Made by a program: the position numbers and the translations under genes. A stretch of 27,500 bases of DNA from Botryococcus braunii. Its lineage: Eukaryota; Chlorophyta; Trebouxiophyceae. The notes under the pieces were generated by a model. It saw only the letters and a list, made by a program, of their open reading frames with translations, had not been told where the DNA came from and did no database searches. This document shows, piece after piece, positions 15,540 through 27,500 of this stretch (positions are counted from its first letter, which is position 1; every line of letters starts with the position of its first letter). The stretch is from NCBI GenBank assembly GCA_002005505.1, contig KV908428.1, positions 411,656-439,155 on the forward strand, read 5' to 3'.

Positions 15540-17405
15540 TCAGTTCGAACGGTAAGAATGCCCTGGGTCGCGCATGTCTGCATGCAGCTTCTGCCAGGCC
15601 GCCAAGCCTCCCACAGTGCGGAATGTTGCCGCGGCTGCAGGGCGTTGGACCACAGCCTCCCAACCCCCAGTCAGCTCTTCCCTCAGGGCTCTCTCGTCAC
15701 GATGCATCTCCGCAGGATTAACGATACTACTCCCGTACACCATCTCAGCCGTGTACCGCAGCGAGCGGCCCCCAAGCATTGCACGGAAAATGTTCTCCCC
15801 TCCCCACTTCTCTTTGGCGTCGGACTTTTCGAAAGCAAAGCACAGCAGACATTCTGCCACCGTGAGAAACGCAGGCCAGTCCCAGTTCCGCGGGACTACG
15901 TCATGAGCCACTGCCAGCCTGCAGAACACCAGAAAGTCCAACAGGACTGTACCTTTCTCACCATCCCCACTGTACAGCCCGACGCATTCTCCTCGCCAGA
16001 CCATTGTGTCGTCCACTCGCATTCGGTAGCAGTCCACCAGCCACTCGCGCTGCTCTGCAGGGGGGAGCCCTTTCGCCCATGCATTGTTGCTGGGCATCTG
16101 TCCCGGCCGCTCATTTGCCCGCGCCTGCAGCACAAGGTGCCATTTCCAAAAAAGTGGAATCGAGCTCAGCTATTATAGCCGGAACAGGGGTTCCATAGGA
16201 TAAAGTTGTAGCGATCACCTGGCCTGCCTTTCTCTTGAGGGGAGGGGGAGGCAGCATTAACTCAATAACCCACTTGCACAATCCTGCGCACATGGCAATT
16301 TGAACTGCTCCTAAGAGTACCAAATGCACTGTCACCCAGCATGCCTGCAACATGCCCTCTTGTTCTCTCAATCGCACCAATGAGGTATGCAATCGCACCA
16401 ATGAGGTATGCTAAATGGCCATTACACATTTGCAAGTACGACAAATGTGGCACCGCTGCTCGACTCGGAACAACCCGTTCTGTTCAAATGTTATTACACT
16501 TTTCCCATGCACAGAAGTTCGGGGGGACAATCACACCTGATCCTGCTCATTCCTGGCTTTCTCTGCCGCCGTTTCTTCATTTCGCACTTGCCGTCTTAAT
16601 GCAGTCACCTTGCGGGCCAACTCAGCATTTTCTCTGTTGCAAGCCAGACCGTCTTCGTATGCTGCCAAAGCCTGAGCAGTGGTGCAGTTACCATATTATT
16701 AAAGACGAGCTTTGGCCACATGTTCAAGAGGTTCCCCTTTTCTATCAGAAGTCAATCATTTCGCCAGACAAATCACAATGCAGTGCAGCAGCCATGACAA
16801 GTCAGACTGTAGTGCCCCAGAAACCAGTAATGCTCTTAACTCTTGGAATCCCTGATTATGGCCACAAGTGTCCTCCTTCACCTGACGGATGTTGATGCTT
16901 TCAAGCGCGGAGCCCTTGCGGAAGTGTCCCTTGTCCCACTGCGGATTTAGCTTCAAACAAACAGCCGCATCCCTGAGTGCCTTTTCATAGTCCTTCAGCT
17001 GCAGGTATGCCGCACTTCGATTGCTGCGCCAATTGGAGGCCACACGTGCATGAGACCTCACGTCGGTTATACTGAACCTCAATCGCGAATCTAAGATGCA
17101 CATAAAATGCAAATCAAACTTCTGACCTTCTTCAACCTGAGCTTAGAGACCCCTTGAAAGAAAATGAAAATAAAAAATCTGATAGTGACGATATCATCGG
17201 CAGCCGGGGAACACATCACCCCCCCCCACCACCACCACCACCCTCACAACAAAGAGTGTAGCACTGTTGGCAAATTTGATCTAGTACAATACCTGTACAA
17301 AATAGCATTCTCCGCATCAATAGCCAGTGCTCTGTTGTAGCAATCAATTGCCTCTTCAAATTGCCCGGCTTTAAAACTTGCATTCCCCTTTTCTTTCCAA
17401 TCCAT
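15540..17405 (-). CDS. TPR cochaperone-like protein with unassigned C-terminal domain, paralogue A (4 exons)
   Basis: Exons on the minus strand: 17405-17293 (113 nt), 17023-16882 (142), 16671-16537 (135) and 16124-15540 (585), encoding 324 residues. All introns are GT-AG and phases match (2, 0, 0). The start MDWKEKGN aligns with MEWKEKGN of paralogue B; the frame stays open further upstream, but that part has no counterpart. Residues 1 to about 115 form three TPRs resembling TPR1 of Hop/STI1, with SNRSAAYLQL in repeat 2. K4, N8, N39, K69 and R73 fall at the spacing of the five carboxylate-clamp residues, so binding to the EEVD tails of Hsp70/Hsp90 is predicted. After an acidic/basic linker comes a domain of about 170 residues shared with B (QREWLVDCYRMR, LLDFLVFCRLA, AKEKWG, GGRSLRYTAE), which I cannot assign. 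It is separated from B by 3.2 kb of repeat-rich DNA. Confidence 0.82.
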
Positions 17406-17493
17406 GTCGCTGCAAAATACCACTTTGCTTTCTACAGCAGAGTTCAGCACCCAATAATTGAAGTGCAATCTCCTTTCGCAAGCGAAGCCCTGT

Positions 17494-17561
17494 GATGCCC
17501 AGAGCATTCTCTGAAAGAATGCTCTGGGCATCGGGCCGTGCTGAGCCATGCTGAGCACGGC
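17494..17561. repeat. Two adjacent inverted repeats just upstream of paralogue A
   Basis: The first has perfect 17-bp arms (GATGCCCAGAGCATTCT at 17494-17510 and its complement at 17516-17532) with a 5-nt loop. The second has 8-bp arms (GCCGTGCT at 17535-17542 and its complement at 17554-17561) with an 11-nt loop. On the minus strand they lie about 90-155 nt before the ATG at 17405, so in the 5' UTR or promoter. Confidence 0.9.
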
Positions 17562-18490
17562 GGCAACTAACCAATCGTCGATTGGCAATCGAACATCATA
17601 TCTCTTATTTTTCCTGTCATTGTTCTCGTACATCTGTCCTTCTGCAACTGTTTGGCAGGTGTTGGGAGAGTTTTACATCTACCATTTCCTGTGTATGACC
17701 GGTGATGCACAGACGCACACTCCATCCCGAATCGATCCCATTTTTGAATTCAAGTCCTGCCACTTTGATAAAGGTTTTGACATCATGGGGCTTGAGATGT
17801 CTTGATGTGTTGAGCCCTCGCCGTGTCTGACTACAATTCACAAACAATTTAAAAATATAAGTGAGGAAGCGAATCCTAACCGCAAACCACTTGTACTACA
17901 TTCTGGTACACAGAAGCCAGGGGCCATGGGCAGTCCACAAACCAGCCACTACAAAGTTAATAGCAGTAGTTACATGAAAGTGGTTTCAGCTGCCTGCTCA
18001 ATACAATTGCATGGTTGCAAGCAAACTCTTCCGACTCCTTCCATTGACTGCAATTCTCCCAAGGCCTGTACCTCCATTGAAAAAACCGTACAATGCATTG
18101 TTTGCATTAATCTATCCATTCAAGTAAAACAATGCAATGCAATGCATTAAACTAAAACGCGTAGCCCCACAGCAGCAGTACTACCAGTGCACACGAGCAT
18201 TCAGACAAAGCTAGAGGACTGACCTAAAGCCCTGATCAACCCCGGGGGGAGGGCCCACGACATCACCTTCTCTCTACATACAATCAGCAGTACAGCAGCA
18301 AAAATGCATTCTTGATGGCCTGCATGACACAAAAACACAATTGGCAAGTCGGCCAAACCCGCATATCAGGCCCTGCCTTAAGCCATACTGTCTTCCAGTC
18401 AGCATCCCCAAGGAACTCCTGTCTGCACTAAAAATTGGACCGAATCCATTGGGTGTAGTGCTGTACGGCCTCCTAGAAAGAGTGATGAGT
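17562..18490. other. Intergenic upstream of paralogue A
   Basis: Presumed promoter region of paralogue A plus spacer. It contains copy 2 of the dispersed repeat at 17861-17930 and a run of CAATG repeats near 18121-18148. No frame here is recognisable. Confidence 0.5.
17861..17930 (+). repeat. Dispersed ~70-bp repeat, copy 2 (diverged)
   Basis: Reads GTGAGGAAGCGAATCCTAAC, CGCAAACCA, then TGGTACACAGAAGCCAGGGG. It shares ATCCTAACCGCA, the GGTAC.C block and AGGGGCCA, in order and spacing, with the copy at 23807-23880. Confidence 0.65.
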
Positions 18491-18493
18491 GTC

Positions 18494-18525
18494 AGTGTGT
18501 GTGTGTGTGTGTATGTGTTTGTGTG

Positions 18526-18560
<35 letters not shown>

Positions 18561-18596
18561 GTATGTGTGTGTGTGTGTGTGTTTGTGTGTGTGTGG
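18494..18596. repeat. (GT)n microsatellite with TT and AT interruptions
   Basis: A GT tract of about 100 bp broken at intervals by GTTT and GTAT. No gene overlaps it. Confidence 0.95.
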
Positions 18597-18599
18597 AAG

Positions 18600-19140
18600 C
18601 TCGCCTCTACACGGGTCTTTGGCAAGTCCCACAGCCAAACTCCTCACAGGTACCTTGGGCTTACACATCACATGCCCAGTATCACATGGCAAAGCACAAC
18701 CTGTCCCTTTGCCAGTCTCCTCATAATGTGCATTGTGCAGGTAGGCCAACATGCCCATCTGCAAAAATCCTCCAGTGTCCCCATGCAAACTTTCGCACAT
18801 GCCCCCATCCTATGGGATTCCTCAAGTCAATTTACGACGTGCCCATCTGCCAAATGTCATGAGTTCCCCTGCGAAGTTCGATATCCCTATGCGGAAAAGC
18901 TAGCACGTATGCATGTTCCCCATCTAGCTGTTGCTTTTGCGGCTGTTCCTTTCAGGTCTGTCCACAACAAGCCACATCTGCATAATTTTGCATGTCCCCA
19001 TGCGAAATTCCTCAAGCCAGTCCACAACCATGCTCATCTGTCGACCTCCTCACATGCCTCTGTGTCACAACAATCCTATATAGGTGACACATATGTCACC
19101 CTCAGCAAGCCCCTCAGCCCTTAGCAAGTCCTTGAAACAG
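18600..19140. repeat. Degenerate tandem repeat region resembling the 14390-15125 array
   Basis: Loose repeats of TTCCTCAAG(T/C)CA, TCCACAACAAGCCACATCTG and CACATGCCC-like blocks at spacings near 65-70 bp (for example 18952 and 19018). The sequence style (TTCCTCACATG, CCCTCAGCAAG) resembles the 73-76 bp array. Open frames here are repeat artefacts. Confidence 0.5.
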
Positions 19141-19149
19141 AGTGAATCC

Positions 19150-19510
19150 AAGGGCCATAGAAAGCTGCCCTAGAGGTTGCGGAGAACATTGCCATATGGA
19201 CTCTGCAGGGCAAGCTGGCCTATAGATTGCAGGGAAAGCTGGCTATGCTGGCTATACATTGCAGGGGAAGCTGCCCTACAGATTGTAGGGGAAGCTGGCC
19301 TGTAGCAGTGCATGGAAAGGTGCCTCACAGATTTTGAACGGCAAGCTGGCCTATACATTGCAGGGAAAGCTACCCTGCAGATTGCAGGGAAAGCTACCTT
19401 GTAGGTTGCAGGGAAAGCTACCCTGTAGATTGCAGGGAAAGCTACCTTGTAGATTGCAGGGGAAGCCGCCCTGTAGATTGCAGGGAGAGCCGCCCTGTAG
19501 ATTGTAGGGA
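19150..19510. repeat. 24-25-bp minisatellite, left array
   Basis: Units with the core TGTAGATTGCAGGGAAAGCT followed by GCCC, with variants such as GGCCTATACATTGCAGGG. About 14 units are visible, most regular at the right end. Each unit contains TGCAGGG and CCCTGTA separated by 7 nt, which can pair as a short stem. Confidence 0.9.
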
Positions 19511-20164
19511 AAATTTTAGCTGGCGAAAAGGGCCAGCTTCAGCCCCGGCCTTTGGCGCTGCGTAAGGGGGGTGTGAGTCGCAAAATGCGCATTAGATGTG
19601 GTCGCGCAGTAACGGAAGGCACGGTTGCGAACGTCTTGACCACATACGAACACGTTACAAAGTGAGACATACCCTCTCGAAAGCGCGCCTCGGAATCTCG
19701 AGTATGCTGTTCTAGCCTCTGCTGGTTGCGAGCAGCCAAACTGCTGTGTGTAACATCACCATACAACTCTGAGGTTCCATGGGTGTCACGAATAGAAGGA
19801 ACACCGACATCAGCACCACCATTGACTGCTTATCGGTGCGAGCTTGAGGTGCGTTGCAAGCATGGGAAACTCTGACTTTAGGGCATGGATGCCCACACAC
19901 ACTATCCATGAGACGTTGCCCTGAAAGGCGTCTAGGACCTGAGCATTCCTCACAAGGGTCGGAGGTGGACGGCATGGAGGGACATGGGGTTGCACCGCGA
20001 AGGAGTCCTTCAGAAGGACCCTTTGCAGGCTGCAGTACCCCTTTCGTGTACGAATGTACTGCTGAGCTCTCGGAGCTCCTCAATTCTCATGCTCTTAACG
20101 CTCCATTTCCTGATTTGTAGTGCTGAGCTCTTGGCCCTCGAAACCCTGTGCTCTCGCTCGAAAC
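19511..20164. other. Unique 650-bp segment between two arrays of the same minisatellite
   Basis: Non-repetitive sequence flanked on both sides by the 24-25 bp array. Its left edge carries a hairpin (AGCTGGC at 19518-19524, GCCAGCT at 19532-19538). Frames on both strands (19712-20083 minus is the longest) have no identifiable features. It looks like an insertion into, or a spacer within, one original array. Confidence 0.5.
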
Positions 20165-20623
20165 GACCTGGCATACATTGCCCAGCGGGGTCAGGGCAAA
20201 ACGTGGCCTACAGATTGAAGGGAAAGCTGGCCTATACATTGCAGTGCAAGCTGGTCTATACATTGCAGAGGAAGCTGCCCTATATTGCAGGCAAAGCTGC
20301 CCTATCACTTTCGCAGGGCAAGCAAAGCCTACAGATTCTGCAGGGCAATGTCTGTCCTAGACATTGCAGGGAAAGCTGGCCTATACCTTGCAGGGCACGC
20401 TGTCCTACAGATTGTAGGGAAAGCTGCCCTATAGATTGCAGGGAAAGCTGCCCTGTAGATTGCAGGGAAAGCTGCCCCTGTAGATTGCAGGGAAAGCTGC
20501 CCCTGTAGATTGCAGGGAAAGCTGCCCTATAGATTGCAGGGAAAGCTGCCCTGAAGATTGCAGGGAAGAGCTACCTTGTAGATTGCAGGGAAAGCCGCCC
20601 TGTAGATTGCAGAGGAGGCTGCC

Positions 20624-20640
<17 letters not shown>
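20165..20640. repeat. 24-25-bp minisatellite, right array, reaching the 3' end of paralogue B
   Basis: The same unit as at 19150-19510, about 18 copies. The most uniform copies are at about 20400-20600, with exact 25 bp spacing at 20461, 20486 and 20511. The last degenerate unit (GCCTTACAGGTTGC) covers the stop codon of the minus-strand gene. The plus frame 19984-20508, with its CRESCP repeats, is an artefact. Confidence 0.9.
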
Positions 20641-22779
<2,139 letters not shown>

Positions 22780-23806
22780 GCCGTGGCAACCGCCTTACTC
22801 GAATCTGTCCCAGACACAAATCATAATTCATAATATCAACTGAATAGTAATTTGTAACCCAAAAGATGGAAACCTGATCCAATCAACGGCGTCACGACTC
22901 AGCATGCGGAAATCCTGCAACTTACCGTGTGCACAGATTTGCGTATATATAATGCTTCTTTTTTGCTCCCGGAAAGGCAGGCAGAATGCAAACTTTGCAA
23001 TTACGACTATCTGCTGGGAAAGCTCGGAGCGGCCTTTGTGCTAATGATAGTGTGTGCCGTATTCCCGCCCGGTTTCAGATCTAGAGTTCGGGGTTCCCAA
23101 GTCGGGGGCGATCCCCGAGTCGGGGGTGGCTGCAGATATACAGCTGTGCATGAAAGTATCCTGGATCTGCTGACTACAATCATGTGGTGCTTATATTAGA
23201 TTATGGACCCATCGTGATGATTGCTTATAAGCCATACTATAATTAGATATTTATGTTATGGCATTGGCCTGCATTATGGCATTGGCATATGTTATGGCAT
23301 AATGCCAGCCATATTATAGACAATATGGCTAGCATTAGCCAATCCCAACGTTGCCATAATATACGTCAACATATATTATGGCAGGCAATGTTATGTCGAC
23401 AACAATGGCGTTGTGATAGTGTCTTATACACTACGTAATTTCACTACGTAATTTCATCTGGCAAGAGGATCAGGTTGCGGTTATTAATTTCATATTTGAT
23501 GCATTCCAGGCCCGTCAAGTGTGTCAGCGGCGGTGACTTGGCCATTTTTCTTTTTCATTTTCATTATCCAGATATTAGTATGGTTGTCTGTGTTATCTCA
23601 TAATATTATTTCAACTAGGTTCTCATATACCGTTGGTTTATTCGTTAACATCTCATCAGGCCCTTTGGGCTGGGTTGATGTAATTCTTTCTTTCTTTCTT
23701 ATACTGTGGATGGCGTTGTAATGACGACATTGATTGAATCATGATGGTTGCTTATATATATTACGGCTGGCTAGCTGGCAACCTGTGCACCTACCCAGGT
23801 TTAGAA

Positions 23807-23880
23807 TAAAGAGTGAAGCCTATCCTAACCGCACACCTTGAATCCCGCATGCGGGTACGCGGAATCTAGGGGCCAGCGAC
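23807..23880 (+). repeat. Dispersed ~70-bp repeat, copy 3
   Basis: Reads AGAGTGAAGCCTATCCTAAC, CGCACACC, then GCATGCGGGTACGCGGAATC and TAGGGGCCA. The first 25 or so bases match the inverted copy at 13478-13552 exactly, and the rest matches with scattered changes. Confidence 0.75.
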
Positions 23881-24319
23881 AAAAGGTGACAGTGAAAAAC
23901 TCTTTGCAATGTGCCCAAGAAAGGCACGGTGCGAGTGACACGAAAAGGGAGGGAGGGAACTTACAGAGGTTTAACAACATGATGATGAACAAACTTCAAC
24001 GTCGGCTGAGTCGACTGAGAGCAGCAAGTCCGTCCCTCACCAGCTGAGTGCATGTGTGCAGGTGTCGGCGCCTTCGCGAGGAAGAATGTCCACGCTCGTC
24101 GGAAAACTCTTGCAAGCACTACCTGTTTGCAAGGTGGGGCCACAGAGGCTGATTCGAATCGGTACTAGTGACAATGCGGAGTTTACTGTCGGAGAGGTAC
24201 ACAGACACAAATCGAAGGACTCGTCAGGGCGCAGATAAAATTCTTTGTAGATTGGAACGATTGAAGAAGGCAAAATTGTTGAAGGAACCTCCAAAAAAAA
24301 TGGGCGGTTACAAATACAT

Positions 24320-24339
24320 GCTCAACTTATAAGTTGAGC
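24320..24339. repeat. Perfect 20-bp palindrome
   Basis: GCTCAACTTATAAGTTGAGC equals its own reverse complement. It is followed directly by CCAATCAG, and about 55 bp later by a second small palindrome, ATTAGCATAGCTAAT. It could be a protein-binding site or a chance or mobile-element feature. Confidence 0.8.
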
Positions 24340-24701
24340 CAATCAGCAGGAGCCCCTCCGCGCTTCATTAGTCAAGCAAAGGCTCCATCAAAGCTAAATT
24401 AGCATAGCTAATCCTCTGACCACCATCACATTCAGTTCTTCTTGTCACACTCGTGGCTGACACGCCTGACATTTGTGTCCGCCTCCTGGGACCCGACACA
24501 CAAACAATCCATCCAGTTGCAATGGAATGTTCCTCACCAAGATCGCACGACGTTACAACAAAGCCATCGCAAGTTAACCCTTACAAAGCAAGAGGTACCT
24601 CCTTGCCTAATATGTCCTAGGTTCAATACCTTGAAGCCCCCCCCCCCAAAAAAAAGAAAAAAAGAACCACACCACCCCCCACACACCCACCCACCCACCC
24701 C

Positions 24702-24802
<101 letters not shown>

Positions 24803-25232
24803 GCGCGGGGGCGCCCGTCATCAGGTTGGTCACATGGCATTAGCCTGAAAAGCGTCCATGGCCAACTCCATAGCTAAAACAGAAGGTACATAACACCTTA
24901 ATTCCCCCTTCGCGCCCCCCTCCCTCGCCCCCCCCCCGGGTCTCTCCCTCCCTCCCTCCCCCCTCTTCCTCTCCTCCCTCACACGAACACACACTCTCTG
25001 GCCCCTGCCCTGGCTCCCCTGCACAAACTAGCCAGACCAGTAGGCTGTACAGCCCGTACAGCACAGGCTCAAGCAGCGCCGATGTGGACATCAAGCTGTC
25101 ACCACTTGCGTTTGCGTTGCACTGCATTAAAAGCGGTACCAGCACCATCAATCGAAAAAGGCAGATGACGCCCGGGACCCTAGACCTCCACCCAATTTCT
25201 CGAAATTTTAACACAGTTGTGTCCAGTAACCC

Positions 25233-25367
25233 CGATCAATAAGCGATATTGGCCCAATTAATAAGCGGGACAAGCTCGATCGATAAGCGGTCCCGGGACC
25301 ATCAACAAGTGGTATTGGCTCGATCAATTAGCAGTACCGGCTCGATGAATAAGCGGTACAGGCTCAA

Positions 25368-25386
<19 letters not shown>
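25233..25386. repeat. 22-bp minisatellite overlapping the eIF3L stop codon
   Basis: Seven tandem units of 22 bp with consensus CGATCAATAAGCGGTACCGG plus CT. The last unit (25365-25386) overlaps the final codons and TGA stop of the minus-strand eIF3L gene. The others lie in its presumed 3' UTR. Confidence 0.9.
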
Positions 25387-27269
<1,883 letters not shown>

Positions 27270-27271
<2 letters not shown>

Positions 27272-27420
27272 CTGTGTCCTCCCACCATGACCCATAAGAT
27301 TGGAGAACTTGCAAAGAATGAGCCCATAATGGTCATTATGGGCTCCCAACGTGTCTCCTCTCCTGTGTCCTCCCCCATGACCCATAAGATTGGAGAACTT
27401 GCGAAGATTGAACCCATAAG
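27270..27420. repeat. ~90-bp tandem duplication covering an eIF3L splice acceptor
   Basis: TCCTGTGTCCTCCC followed by CCATGACCCATAAGATTGG and AGAACTTGC occurs at 27270 and again at 27361, with one base fewer in the second copy. Between them is an inverted repeat with 12-bp arms (GAGCCCATAATG at 27320-27331 and its complement at 27334-27345). Sequence from here to 27500 shows no identifiable eIF3L exon. Confidence 0.9.
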
Positions 27421-27500
27421 AAATCTCTCAACGATGCCGCAACCGCGCTCAGAGCCCGGCCCTTTGTCCTGTCAGCCATTTTGACAAGGAAATACATTAT

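Noticed and set aside
15203..15583. Minus-strand frame of 126 codons after TPR paralogue A
   Set aside because: Low-complexity Ser/Ala stretch without recognisable motifs or splice support, and paralogue A already has a stop at 15540-15542.
17406..17633. Upstream in-frame extension of TPR paralogue A (76 extra codons)
   Set aside because: It passes through the strong inverted repeat, has no counterpart in paralogue B, and the MDWKEKGN start matches MEWKEKGN of B.
19984..20508. Plus-strand frame of 174 codons with repeated CRESCP units
   Set aside because: The 24-bp repeat period is a multiple of three and keeps the frame open by chance; no non-repeat domain is present.

Overview
The window is nuclear DNA from a eukaryote. 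It has spliced genes with GT-AG introns, long intergenic stretches, and an extreme load of microsatellites (CT/GA and CA/GT tracts of 40-130 bp) and minisatellites. The gene content (a plastid-type DUF2232-like membrane protein, a plant/alga-type Mpv17 protein, TMEM45/DUF716, eIF3 subunit L) suggests a green-lineage alga, perhaps a prasinophyte or other chlorophyte. The species assignment is inference only.

Six protein-coding loci can be supported, all with several exons. Left to right: (1) + strand 750-2376, a complete four-exon Mpv17/PMP22-family membrane protein with a presumed organelle-targeting N-terminus. (2) - strand 5833-4703, two exons of a DUF2232-like membrane protein whose remaining exons I could not find. 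(3) + strand 8490-12988, a six-exon TMEM45/DUF716 membrane protein with microsatellite-packed introns. (4) and (5) - strand 17405-15540 and 22779-20624, tandem paralogues with the same four-exon structure. Each encodes three TPRs with a complete Hsp70/Hsp90-type carboxylate clamp, joined to a conserved C-terminal domain I cannot assign. (6) - strand 27271-25368, the last three exons of eIF3 subunit L, whose 5' part lies beyond the right edge.

Between and inside the genes lie several minisatellite arrays: a 73-76 bp unit at about 14390-15125, a 24-25 bp hairpin-forming unit at 19150-19510 and 20165-20640, a 22 bp unit at 25233-25386, a 37/74 bp unit at 25912-26091, a 35-36 bp unit at about 26197-26600, and a 20 bp unit at 12053-12232. 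Several run right up to, or across, splice sites and stop codons. A dispersed repeat of about 70 bp occurs three times (13478-13552 inverted, 17861-17930, 23807-23880).

The genes look like unrelated housekeeping or membrane functions rather than a pathway. The most interesting items are the tandem TPR paralogues with an unassigned C-terminal domain, and the way tandem repeats overlap exon ends, splice sites and stop codons. No CRISPR array, rRNA, tRNA or operon was seen.
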